DNA of 64,000 nt from assembly GCF_014633365.1 (NCBI RefSeq), contig NC_068349.1, positions 23,822,753-23,886,752 of the forward strand, given 5' to 3'. The translations under genes were made by a program, and so were the position numbers. Positions 45,803 to 56,411 of the stretch are shown piece after piece. Origin of the DNA: Diospyros lotus. Taxonomy: Eukaryota > Streptophyta > Magnoliopsida > Ericales > Ebenaceae. Position 1 is the first letter of the stretch; the number at the start of each line of letters is the position of its first letter. The notes under the pieces are model-generated. The model was not told where the DNA came from, did no database searches, and saw nothing but the letters and a program-made list of their open reading frames with translations.

Positions 45803-45905
45803 GAGACTTATAAGACTCTATACTCTTGAAATTCTTGTAATCAACCACACACATTGTATTCTCCCACGATTAAAAATAAATTATTGTATTTTGACAACAA
45901 AAATT

Positions 45906-45923
45906 GTCGCCGACTGTGGGAAG
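45906..45923 (+). other. Primer binding site of Tat-like element no. 2
   Basis: TGTCGCCGACTGTGGGAA, two bases different from the site of element no. 1 (TGGCGCCGTCTGTGGGAA). It lies six bases after the LTR end. Confidence 0.8.
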
Positions 45924-46171
45924 AAGAACAAAAAGTCAACTTAAATAAAGTATGGAAAACACCCACTAACATCGATGAACTCTCTCTTAAGGTGTAGAAA
46001 TAAGCCCACCTCCATAGAACTCTCAGTGATAGGGAGCGCACCTACCGCCACGGGACTCTTAACCCTTGGGAGCACCTCTAGACTCTCAGCCACATGGAGG
46101 CGGTCGCTTTACTCTCTTGAATCCATAGGTGGGGTACCATCCAACCCCACCTCTATTTAACATCGGCTCAT

Positions 46172-46468
46172 AAGCACACACCATGGATCAAGCTGGGACT
46201 TCATGATAACCACCGCTTATGGTCCCGTGGGAGGAGTATGAAGCCTTAGGACGACAACATGTTGAGGGTATGCATGCACTTTGGGACATGGCAAGGATAC
46301 TCCAAGACATGGTGCCTGGAAGGACATTATCCGATACCTTGAGAAGGTTCATACCAGAGCCAATGCAGCCACCTGAGTCTTAGCCTGACTTAGAAGCTGA
46401 CTCCTATCGGGAAACCACTCCCGACTCACATTCTCAGTCATCTCCTCGCCGGAAGAATAGGCCGAGAT
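46172..46468 (+). pseudogene. N-terminal part of Tat-like gag, element no. 2
   Basis: ATG at 46,172 (MDQAGTS) is followed by two stops, then PWEEYEALGRQHVEGMHALWDMARILQDM and TLSDTLRRFIPEPMQPPES, another stop, and a Ser/Arg-rich end. Length and position fit the variable N-terminal region of Tat gag. The frame is broken at 46,468 by a long solo LTR, and the sequence resumes at 49,065 with further stops. Confidence 0.6.
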
Positions 46469-49064
46469 TGTAATACTCGGTATTACATGGTATTGAAAAT
46501 AAATAATTTTTGATTATTTTAAAAGGATCTTGGGTGTTTCGGGAAGCCCAAGAATCGGTTCCAAGAAATTAATTAATGAAGATTGTCAAGTTGGTGGCAG
46601 GGAGTGCCTTGGGACTTGGATGTTCAGGGAAGAGAGCAAGAGATTGGTGAGCATCTCGAGATGAGATTAAGGAGGCTGACAGCGGTCCGACCGGGAAGAA
46701 TTTTTAGAATAAATTCTGTATAAGCCCGAGTGGGTACCAATACCGAATAGTCGGAGGGGACCTCCTGGAAGCTGAGGGGACCCTAGGGGTGGTTCGGTTT
46801 TCTGAGTAAGGCAACCCTTAAGTGTTTTCGGGTCGAATAAAGGTCCCGTGCAGGCGCAGGGACGAGATCGGTATTCTCGAGAAGCGGTCGGTCATTAATT
46901 TCGAATAAATCGAGATTTGGGGTGGCTTAAGAGTAATTAATTAAAGTTTGAAAGGTCTAAGTGCAATAAATAAAATCCCCAAGTGTGATTAAAAATTCTT
47001 AAGTGGAATTAACATGTTTATTGGGGTTAATGTGTAAATATATATAAGTGTATGTATAGGCGTGGGCATCAAGTTTGCTACAGTACCTATTCTTTCTCAA
47101 ATTGTAATCAAAACGTAGAGACAGAGGGGAAGGCTCGGGAAATGGCTGAGAGGAAGCGATCCATAGAGAAAGCTCGCGAGGGAGAGAGAGAGCATTGCCG
47201 ATTGCCTCGCGAGGAAGAGAGTGATCGCGCTAGAAAGAAAGAGTGTGAGAGAGAGAGCTTGAAGGCATTCGGCCATGGCAGTCGCTGCCATGGCCGACGA
47301 TGAAGCCCCCCCCTAGCGAGGCGGCCGAAGGCGATGGAGTAGTAGTGGCGGCTCAGAGGAGGCGCGCTCGGAGTCAGCGAGCTGAAGCGGCCAACGGGGT
47401 TGTGTGAGCAGCGGCCGAGGCTGGCGTCGGCCATGGCAGTCGGTTGCGCGCAGGGGAAGCTGGTCTGTGGCTGTTTGTGGCAGCAGCGGTCGCTTGCGGT
47501 GGTTGCGGAGCATCTTGGAGCAGCCGGCAATGGTGGCCACAGCTGCAGCGTGGGCTGACGGAGCCGTGGTGGTGGCAGGCGGCGCGCACAGGCGCTACAT
47601 GCGCGCAGGGGTGAAGAAGAAGAAGGCACTGTGCGCGCGCGGAAGCCAGGGAAGAAGAGAGAAAATAAAGAAGAAAAAAAAAAGGAAAGAAAAAGAAAAT
47701 AAAAAGAAATTTGGAAAATGGAGAAAATTGGTGGAAAAATGTCAGAAAATTTGAGGAAAATTCTGGAATTTATTTTGAGACCCGAGAAGTGCGCTGGAAG
47801 CTCTAGAATGGGATTTCGGGCATGAGATTGCAATCAATGAGGCAACGTCGGCGTGGGCGATTGGCCGATTTCTCCTTCCAAATTGGATGAGGTAATTAGT
47901 TATTTCTTTTTGAATTATTTGTTTATGTGAGATGTTGGGGAATATTATAATGCGAAGAATTAGTTGGATTTAAACCCATGGTTGGGGTTGTTTGTAGTTG
48001 TTGGCGAGTGGTTCTTGCGGTGAATAATAAACGCATTGGCCCTATTGTGATGTTAATAGAGTTGGGGTTTTGTGTGTTTTGCCTCTAGATTCGACTGGGA
48101 AGGTAGTGATCCTAGAGGAACTTGAGGTTCAGGCTAGAGTTCGTGTCGAGGCAGAGATGAGGCTTCAAGCTAGGTAAGGGTCGGCCCCATGTGGAGGTGG
48201 CTTTGCAAGTCGGTAAATATGCTTGATAATGTTTTTATGTTGCATTGGCATGTAGTGGTTATATCTTGTGTGATGCAAGACCTAGTGGACCAATGGCCAT
48301 ATGGAGGACTAGTGTGGTGGGGGCTGATAGGTTGATGCCTCAAACCTTAGTGGGTTGTGAGGATGAGTGGACCTAGCCTCATTTGCATGCATTGGCATAC
48401 ATAAACATGATTATATTCATATTTACATGCATTGCACCCTTACTGAGTCTTTATGACTCATGAGGTTTTACCTCATGTGTAGATGTTGCAAGTCCAGATG
48501 CAAGCAGGGATGGTGCCGGGAGGCTGTTGTGGCAACTAGTTGTGTTGCCCGAGTTGTGTATTTTATTACCTCTTGTTCGTAGCCATGTGGTGTTATGTAT
48601 GTATACCCTTGTGAGTAAATGTATGTGTTGTTGAGCGTTAAATGTATTTAATTGTTGTATTTATCATAGTGTGATAGATGATTGTGAGATTGCTTGTTGA
48701 ATGGGGCATAGTTGGTAAAGCCAAGTTTCGGACCAAGTAAAGATCAGCGAGGTATGTTCTCATAAATCCCCAATACTCAGCGAAGTGTTTGTATGCTAGC
48801 TTTGTGCCTGGGTCACCTCTGGCTTGCTATGGGGCGAGCTGAAGAGAGGTGAAGCTCACTCGAGTTTCGGGTCTTAGTCTGCTGGATTTTTCTTGTTTGA
48901 GTTGGGATCAATTCCTGAGTGGAGCGAAGGGAAGGACGAAGCCTAGTTCCCACCTAGGGCGTTTCTTGTTGAAACATAGTCCAACCCTTCAGTTGTGGTT
49001 TGTCGGTGAGTAATCCGGTCGATTATTTACCGGTGGTGCCTGTAAGTGAGGGCGGGTCGTTACA
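46469..49064 (+). mobile_element. Long solo LTR in Tat gag
   Basis: It runs TGTAATACTCGG to GGCGGGTCGTTACA, 2,596 bp, with a perfect GAGAT duplication (46464-46468, 49065-49069). A TATA-like ATATATATAAGTG lies near 47,037. The GC-rich block at 47,280-47,650 produces long chance frames on both strands (241 and 116 codons) with no recognisable domain. It is the inverted counterpart of 41,314-43,975. Confidence 0.92.
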
Positions 49065-49297
49065 GAGATCACCATAACCAAGGAAGTATCCCCACGTTAG
49101 CCCAAAAGAAATGATAATCCGTAAATGGAGGATAGGGTGAGAAGCCCACCAAATGGGAGGTACAATGAAATCTTGGCCAATACCCCAACGGGGCAAAAAT
49201 AAGATAACCAAACAACATCAAGTATATAGGATGATATGAAAAGGGTAGTTGAAAAGATGCTTGAACAGAGGAAATTAATCTCAACCGCAAAGGAGTA

Positions 49298-50290
49298 ATG
49301 GTGTGGAAAATTTTCGTTTACTGCGGATATGTTAGAGAAGCCACGCCTAGGAAATTTAAGATGCCCCAGATCACCCCCTATTCTGGCAAGGATGATCCTT
49401 ATGATCACATTCAAAACTATGAGTCATTGATGCTATTGCACAGATGGGATGATGACATAATGTGTCGGGCCTTCTTTTTAACTTTGTTAGGGCACACTCG
49501 AACATGGTTTAACAGTTTACCAAAGGCCTCTATCTCTTTATTTGGACAAATTGGAATAGAATTCATTAAGGCTTTTGTAATTAATAGTCGGAGGAAGAAG
49601 AACTCTACATACATACTTAATATTTGGTAGGGGAATAAAGAAACTCTACGTTAGTACATGGCTAGATTCGGTAACGCTACTCTTGATGAGACCCTTGATT
49701 TACAACTTGAAATGGTAGTGTTTGCTATGTTACAGGGAACATGGCTAACTTCCTTACAATAATCATTATCTTTGGACCCACCAACATCCCTGGCAGATTT
49801 GTTTACTAGAGAAAATAAATACGTGCTCCATAAAGAAGTTATGAGAGTTGTAGGAGGGAATGAGGATAGAGAGCGAAAAAGGAAGGAACACGATGTTGAA
49901 GAAGACTCCAGTCGAGTTAGGGGATCAGATGTACCTCAGCCCCAATTCCACTATTACACAAAACTCCTCCAACCTCTGTCGACCATACTTACAGCCATTG
50001 AGGGGTCAGGTCTCATTAGACTCCCAAAAAAGGTTGACCATCCCATGGGGAAGAATAGGGAAGCATATTGCAAATATCACAGGACTAGTGGTCATTCCAC
50101 TTACTAGTGTCGGGAGTTAAGAGATCAATTGAGATGCTAGTTCGCGAATGACGTCTTCGAAGGTATGTGCAAGGAAGAAATAGGAAGCCTCGTAGAGGAG
50201 AAGAGAGATAGGAAGAGCAGGAGAGATCAAATCAGAGACAACAAGAGAGAGGAAGGGATTAGGAGAGAATCCTCCTCTGGATAATGAACC
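49298..50290 (+). pseudogene. Tat-like gag, capsid region, element no. 2
   Basis: The frame 49,298-49,630 has PRKFKMPQITPYSGKDDPYDH, ESLMLLHRWDDDIMCRAFFLTL and TRTWFNSLPKASISLFGQIG, the retrotransposon gag domain in its Tat form. After stops it continues with MARFGNATLDETLDLQLEM, then 49,772-50,107 with PPTSLADLFTRENKYVLHKEV and a charged stretch, and CKYHRTSGHST, the remnant of a C-x-x-H zinc-binding region (CKYHRTxGHxTxxC in relatives). Several stops are present. It would form the particle core. Confidence 0.85.
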
Positions 50291-50330
50291 AGTTCATTAG
50301 TCCATACATGTCATCTTAAGCAGCAAAACT

Positions 50331-50835
50331 ATGGTAGGGGACTCCTCCTCTTCCTTAAAAACTTACGCCCATCAAGCATATCAAATTAACTCAATAATGG
50401 AAATTAAGGAAAATGAAAAGCCTATTAGGTTCACACCAATCGATACAGGAGACATAATCATTTCGCATGATGACCCACTGGTAATTTTAGTTACTATTGC
50501 AAAGCATCCCATCAGTAGAATACTAGTTGACAGTGGCAGTTCGTTCAATCTTATTTACGAGAATTGTTTTGAACAAATGAATATCTCTCATTATCAATTG
50601 AAGAAGGTTTCTTGCCCCCTAAATAGCTTCACTGGAGAGGCTATGCTTGTGATGGCAGCTATTCAATTGCCAATCATACTAGGCTCTAAACCTCAAATTG
50701 TAACACAATAAGCCAATTTTATGGCAGTTAAGACCTACTCACCAACATACAATGTAATTTTGGGTCGTCCTTTCTCAACAATATGAGAGCGGTGATTTCG
50801 TCTTGTTATTTGTTAATGAAATTTCCTACACCCGG
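50331..50835 (+). pseudogene. Tat-like protease, element no. 2
   Basis: The frame holds FTPIDTGDIIISHDDPLVILVTIAKHP, then the active site RILVDSGSSFNLIYEN, the flap-side block NSFTGEAMLV and, after a stop at 50,709, YNVILGRPF with a shift into MKFPTPGD. Spacing from D-S-G-S to ILGRP is normal for Tat protease. It is cut off by the next element's LTR at 50,836. Confidence 0.88.
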
Positions 50836-52393
50836 TGACTGCACTCCTCACCCTACAATTTAGATAGCCTTAATCAGTTTGGATGTTCAGTGTTGAAATA
50901 GTGAGGAGGTTTAAACTCACCAGTGTGTGAGTGTAGTTGTAGCACAAATATAAATTCCGGACAAGTCCGGGTTGATTCACTGGGAGGTTTATTTAACAAA
51001 AGAATTGTTCATTCGGGTTGATTTATCCAAAGAGAGCTAAGTTTTCTTGATTGTGAAAAGGTTTTTTGGAATATTAAAAAGGTCTTGGGTTGAGGCGAGT
51101 TCAGAACCAATGCCTAATAAATCTCTTATAGCAATTTAAACAGCAACATTAATCTAAAATAAACAGAGGATCGTTTGGTAGTTATAATTCAAGATGCGAA
51201 TGATTCTCAGCTAAGCAACCCTCATACATGATATGAGGGTTCTACGTTAAGATGTCACTATAAATTGTATTATACTACAGACTATGATTTGATCATCTAA
51301 GCTTGGGTATATCTAATCTCCAATTCTAGCAACTCTCATACATGGCATGAGAGTTCTAAGTTAGGATGATGACCCAATCCAAACTCACAAAACCATTTAC
51401 ACACTCAACTCGAGTTTAATTCAGATAAATCTTGCATTCATCGAGGTTTGGCTTATCTTGAGATTCAAGAACATTGGACACTGTTCTCGCCTTAACCCAA
51501 GATTAGATTTAGCTACTCATTTCCATTTAAAAGTTAATTAACAAGAATTTAAATGGCGTAATTTAAATAACAGAATTTAAATGACATGAATTAAGATAGC
51601 ATAAACTAACCGGCCATTTAGGCGGTGGATAATTAAAAGACAAGAATTAAAATTGCAAAAATTTAAAGGCAGAAATTAACCGGCCATTTAGGCGGTAGAT
51701 AATTAAGTAACAATAAATGACATAAGAATTTAAAAGAAGAAAGAAAGGAAGTAAGAGAAAACAAGAGAGAGAATAAGAGCAATTTTCTAAGAGAAACTCT
51801 AACAACAAAACTAAACTTTGATTCAAGTAATAACCATCGCTCACAAATGCACCAAAGTGAGCTATTTATAGCTCACAAGATGCAATACAAGCCACACAAT
51901 TATTCAACAAAACATTCACCTAACTAGTGGAAGAAAATTAGGTAAAAAACAAAAATTACAAAAGACTTTGTGTGGTGGACTTCTCATAAGAATACAAAAG
52001 ACTTTAGGTGGTGGACTTCTCATAAGAATACAAAAGACTTTAGGTGATAAATCAATTATAAAAATTCAAAACAAAGAAAAGTCTTCTACAAATTGGGCTT
52101 TGTTGGGCCTTTGATTGGTCTTGAGCCTTTCTTATGTTGGATTCTATTTGATAGTTGGGCTAAGTGCACTTGAAACATCCTCTAGACTCCATAGTTGGCC
52201 CCTTGAATTTGAGCAACAATAATGGGTAATCCAATGTCTTCGATTATGCCCCTAATTAATTGTAGAAGTCAACTTCCTTGGTTCATTCTGAAATAATATG
52301 TAATACGAATAATTATTTATTTTAAGCATAATTATAAAGTCAAAATGGGGATATAATTCATTAAGATTTAGAAAATATTAACCCCTCATCACA
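50836..52393 (-). repeat. Probable 3' LTR of Athila no. 2
   Basis: The minus strand starts TGTGATGAGGGGTTAATA next to the tract AAGTTGGGGGG and ends GTGCAGTCA, 1,558 bp. It contains the Athila-like end ACACTGGTGAGTTTAAAC and shares it with the solo LTR at 8,884-10,815. A run of direct repeats occurs at 51,960-52,050 (AATACAAAAGACTTTAGGTG). It truncates the Tat protease at 50,835. Confidence 0.7.
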
Positions 52394-52425
52394 CCCCCCA
52401 ACTTGAATATTGCTAGTCCCTTAGC
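52394..52425 (-). other. Polypurine tract with adjacent hairpin
   Basis: The minus strand has AAGTTGGGGGG before the LTR. Just upstream, TTGCTAGTCCCTTAGCAA can fold into a hairpin with a TTGCTA/TTAGCAA stem. Similar tract-plus-hairpin sequences occur at 55,190-55,225 (partial) and 57,474-57,510. Confidence 0.65.
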
Positions 52426-53516
52426 AATCAGATTATACACCAGCCATGATCTAATCGCAATACTTGCATGAATATAAAAATTTCAAATTCGAAACCAAAA
52501 TACGTAGAGTAGAACATTCAAAATAAGTCGAACGTTCAAAATTAGATTTATGGTTAAAGGTCATACAATCTTAGAAATGGCAATCAGGAAGATCAATACA
52601 CAGATTTACTCCCTCGAAGTTTTGACTTTAAACCTTACCGTGGATTTTCCCTCCAATAAAAATGATTCCTTAGGTATACACACAAGGGGGTGCACCGTTA
52701 TAAGAGTAAATGCAAAACAAGTTCAAACTCGGTGTCATCCCAAATACAAAGAACGTATTTTCATGGAAGAATAGAGAAATTAACATAGCTTCATGATTGG
52801 AATAATGCCATAGATAAATAACTTTTGAATTTAAACAGAATTCCTTGCTCCGAACTCAAATTTTGAGATCACATGATTTATAGCATCAAGATGGACCAAA
52901 CTGGGTTGTAATGGGGCTATGAGGTTAATACGGGTTGTCAAAGAAAAGGGTAAAGTGTGCAAATGGTGTGCCAGGATTTGTTTTTTTTTTTTTTTTTGAC
53001 ACTAATCTCAAATTGGATATAATGTTTTCCTCAGCATTTATTTTGAAACACTTATGCTGAATAACTAAGAGAACTTCTCTCTTTTTTTTTTTTTTATATG
53101 AAAGTACCGAGATAGACTGATTCCTAGAAACACACCAGGTTGGACAAACTTCATATGGTTACTGGTTAGACGAAGGTAAGGAAAGGAATTGTGCTAAGAA
53201 CAGCTCAAATGGGCTAGCAAATGAGGCTAATGTAAAGAAAGAAAAAGGTTAATAGGCCCAAATTGAAAGTAATTGATCCCCTTATCATACTTCTACAAAA
53301 TAATGTTACTCAGTCAACTAATTCAGAGTTTAAAACCATCCAAATTCATCCGCTATCATACTAGACATTCAAAGCAAATTGATGTTTTGAAGCTATTGAA
53401 AAGATGAGATAAACAATAAAGCGCATTTAGAGTAAGTGTTATTTCACTCAGAATTAACGATTATTAGGTTCAAACACTCACTCGGGTAATAGTCTCTACT
53501 TCTGTTGAGGGATCAT
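52426..53516. other. Non-coding 3' region of Athila no. 2, left of the solo LTR
   Basis: No gene is supported. Two T runs (52,980-52,997 and 53,081-53,094) are present. The sequence resumes after the solo LTR at 54,887. Confidence 0.4.
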
Positions 53517-54881
53517 TGATAGAGCACATATTTTCATATTATTTAGCCCTCATATTTAGTCTTTTTGCACATTAGTTGTGTCATTTTATTCATCTTGATT
53601 TTATTTCATTTTATTTTATAGGAATTGGGCTTCACACTATTTTACTTTATTTTTCCAGGTTTAGGGCTGTGGGAGCATGAGATGGGGTATGAGACGTCTT
53701 GATGGCAATGAGATATCTTGGAAATTGGAGATAGAGAAGTAAGAGCAATTTTAGCAGATTTAACCTCCTGCACTTCCTTCAGTATTTTGGCCAAGATAAA
53801 ATTCCATAATGAAGATGATGTTTTCAGAGATACTGTAGAGGACTTCTTGGGATTTCTGGAATGGTATGGTTTGTCCAAATCCGAGTTCGTTTGGGCCTTC
53901 AAACAGCACTTCAAAGTCGGGGCTAGAAAGTTGGGTCAAATTAGGAAAGCTGCACAGATGCTGATTCTTTAAAAGGCCATATCTTGGGCGTCCGATATCC
54001 AAATCAAGTGATTATAAATCTCAAATTCATCTAATCTTCATGATATACAATTCTTATGAAGAGGCCGAAGCCCAAAACGCACGTTAACCTATCCGAAATC
54101 GGCTGTGAAGTGGCAGTAACCTAGGGTTTCCTCCTTAAGCTCTACTTAAGCACCTTAAAAGGCCATTAAAAAAGAGTATTTTTTTGAAGGGCGTGAACAG
54201 TAGCCAGCTTTCCCTCTCTCCATTGTTCTTGTCAAGATGGAGGGCTAAGGATTCTATAATCAGTTGCAATACCATCCTTGTTCCCGGTTTGAGTCTTTGG
54301 TTTTAATGGAAATCTATTTTTTAGTTTTAACTTTATTGTTCTCTTGTTTCTGTTCTCTCTTAAATCTGTGTATGTGTTGATACCGGTTGGATGAATGCAT
54401 GCATTGTCTTTGTTTTAGAATCCAAGGTTTTTGTGCTCGGTTGAGGCTTTAACTAAAAGCAAGAACAACCTGTTTGGATGGTATTTCAATCAGTCTCGAA
54501 TCTGTGTAATAAGGGGAATCAAAACTGATAGATTGAACTAAGAGGTTTCTGAAATCTTTTTATTGGTTTTCTTTCCAATCTTTGGCGGTTGTTAAAGGAT
54601 TTTTCTGATTTTCGATTTGAGGATTAGAACTAAACAATTTGTTTATTGAGAAGGCGATGAAAACTGGGATAGAAGGTTGGTTTGCAACTGATTGCATCTC
54701 GATTTATTATGTTCTTGCTTAGTTTTTTTTCTGTTTTTCATCAAAACTTCCCCCCCCCCCCGTTTAGCCTTGTTTTGATAGATCCGTTTGAGGTTCGTTG
54801 GGAGACAACTTTGGGTTGCACCCCTATTGCAAATCCGAATCATCATTCATCTAATCTATCGGTGTTCGACAGCCCCGATCA
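53517..54881 (+). mobile_element. Solo LTR (TGATAG family) in Athila no. 2 3' region
   Basis: It runs TGATAGAGCACATATT to CAGCCCCGATCA, 1,365 bp, with a perfect ATCAT duplication (53512-53516, 54882-54886). A run of 12 C at 54,750-54,761 corresponds to the C run in the relative at 6,081-7,250. No coding region is supported; the small frames in it overlap in opposite directions. Confidence 0.9.
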
Positions 54882-54886
54882 ATCAT

Positions 54887-55657
54887 GCAGTGTGCTAATC
54901 AGCTAATTACCATTGCCTTTGACTTTATGACCGATAAACCAATTTCTAATTATTGAACACCCGATGCATGCAAATCACCTTTTCTAATTCCATACATATA
55001 CGTTTTCAAATAAGAAGTTAATGCATTCATGATTCATATTGCAAGTTCAATTGGCTATCAGTGTATAATTCCAAAGCTTTAGGGATAGCATTATTTAAAG
55101 CAAACACATTTTTTTTTTAATTTTTAATTCACACAAAACTACAAGCATGCAATTGCAAATTCACAGTTAAACATAGACCAGATAATTCATAAATATACCT
55201 TACTCCCCCTAACTTGAATTGCAGTAATAAAATAGGGTTTTTAGGAATACCTGTAACTCCATAAGTCCATAGATTTACTATGAACTGCTAAAACTCAAAC
55301 AAACAAATGAGCATACCATATATATATATTTTTATATTTTCACACTAAAATAAAAATTTCATGCAAGTCATAAGATAAACAAAATGCGTCTCAAGAGTAT
55401 AAAGTACACCTTACTCAGCCATCTTATCATAGACTCGCCTAACAACATTCCACAGTTTTTTTTTTTAGAGAACACAAGATAGAAAAAGATTTCATGCAAG
55501 TCATAGGAGATGCATCTCAAGAGTACAAAAAGTACTCATCACTCAGCCATCTCATCATAGATTTGTCTTACAGGGATAAATCTAAATTAATCCGACCCTT
55601 TTGGCGCTTGTTTTTGGTTACCTTAGACCAATCTATCTGAGGCTCATAAAAATCGTG
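54887..55657. other. AT-rich stretch between solo LTR and LOG-like gene
   Basis: It holds the partial tract-like motif CTCCCCCTAACTTGAATTGC at 55,203-55,222 and a direct duplication at 55,360-55,570. No coding region is seen. The segment just left of 55,658 would be the 3' untranslated part of the LOG-like gene. Confidence 0.5.
55360..55570. repeat. Imperfect direct duplication
   Basis: TTTCATGCAAGTCATA...CTCAAGAGTA...CTCAGCCATCTTATCATAGA (55,360-55,435) recurs at 55,491-55,564 with small changes, about 130 bp apart. Confidence 0.75.
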
Positions 55658-56244
55658 CTATGGAACATAAGTGTGTAATTTCTCTAGTAGCTCATCAATG
55701 GTGGATGCGAAAATGAGAATCTTTCTTGCTGAAAGAGAAATGAACTTTTGATCCACAGCCTGATCATGATCCACAGCCTGATCAAGAAAAGAAAGCAACC
55801 CATCGAAAAAATGGTTAACATTTAAAAGTCCAATGGGTTTGGTATGGAGATTACTCTTGGCCCAGGAGATTATACAAAAGATTTCTTCAAGTGTTCCAAA
55901 ACCTCCTGATAAAGCAATGAAGGCGTCTGACTGATAAATCTTACAAGCCATGCGCTCAGACATAGAAGTCGTTTCTATAAGTTGACCGCGTGTAATCCTA
56001 GAAATATGTGGTTCAGCAAAAGGGATTGGTATTACACCTACCACATATGATTTTCCAAGATGTGCAGCTTGCGAAATACAACCATTCAATCCACAACTTC
56101 CCCCTCCATATACCAAATTAATTTTTTTTCTTCCAATTTTAGGCCTAGTTCGCTTGCTACAAGTGCGTAACTACTGTCGCTCCCAAGTTGAGAGCCACAA
56201 AGTACACATATGGTTTTGATTCGACGAACTAACTGGCCTTCCAT
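55658..56244 (-). pseudogene. LOG-like cytokinin riboside 5'-monophosphate phosphoribohydrolase, single frameshift
   Basis: LOG enzymes release active cytokinin bases from their nucleotides. Here an ATG at 56,244 opens MEGQLVRRIKTICVLCGSQLG (the usual ICVFCGSS start). After 42 codons an A run (8 A, 56,112-56,119) causes a one-base slip. The next frame continues LVYGGGSCGLNGCISQAAH, VVGVIPIPF, SMSERMACKIYQSDAFIAL, SGGFGTLEE and KPIGLLNVNHFF to a stop at 55,658. The total of 587 bp is one short of a full frame. The family site is PGGxGTxxE; the Pro is Ser here. An 18-nt tandem duplication gives DQAVDH-DQAVDQ. There is no intron, where many LOG genes have several. A splice acceptor TTTCCAG precedes at 56,265. 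Identity is strong; function is doubtful. Confidence 0.85.
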
Positions 56245-56411
56245 GTTTGTTCCTTTTGTCTGCCCTGGAAAGAGGTTTGGCGATCAAAAGTAGCTATACA
56301 ACAATTCAATAAGAAATAAATACAAACAGAAATCATGCGTAAGTACAAGTAATTGTGATTGTGGCTCACATCTTCTTCTGGTTTTACATCCAGAAATGGC
56401 TTAAACACTTT

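Larger units (their letters stand above)
44960..45899 (+). repeat. 5' LTR of Tat-like element no. 2 (left end unresolved)
   Basis: The right end ATTTTGACAACA at 45,899 is followed by the primer site. A TATA box CTATAAATAGG lies at 45450-45460. In front of it, imperfect repeats of GATCATTTGACCGA and ATATGACCGAGTGAGTAAG (45,150-45,260) could be promoter elements. The left end is a guess, as no second LTR is available. Confidence 0.6.
44960..50835 (+). mobile_element. Tat-like Ty3/Gypsy element no. 2, 5' half
   Basis: Plus-strand 5' LTR (end at 45,899), primer site, gag and protease are present. It is then cut at 50,835 by the LTR of Athila no. 2. A long solo LTR (46,469-49,064) lies between the N-terminal part of gag and the capsid region. 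Reverse transcriptase, RNase H and integrase are not in the window. All frames contain stops. Confidence 0.82.

Noticed and set aside
47108..47833. 241-codon frame on the minus strand
   Set aside because: It lies in the GC-rich block of a solo LTR, overlaps frames on the other strand, has no recognisable domain and is rich in Arg/Pro/Ser from composition alone.
55658..56244. Processed (reverse-transcribed) LOG copy
   Set aside because: Lack of introns suggested it, but a promoter-like TATA box, a donor and an acceptor upstream and no poly-A tail or duplication make it less likely. Some LOG-like genes may be naturally intron-poor.
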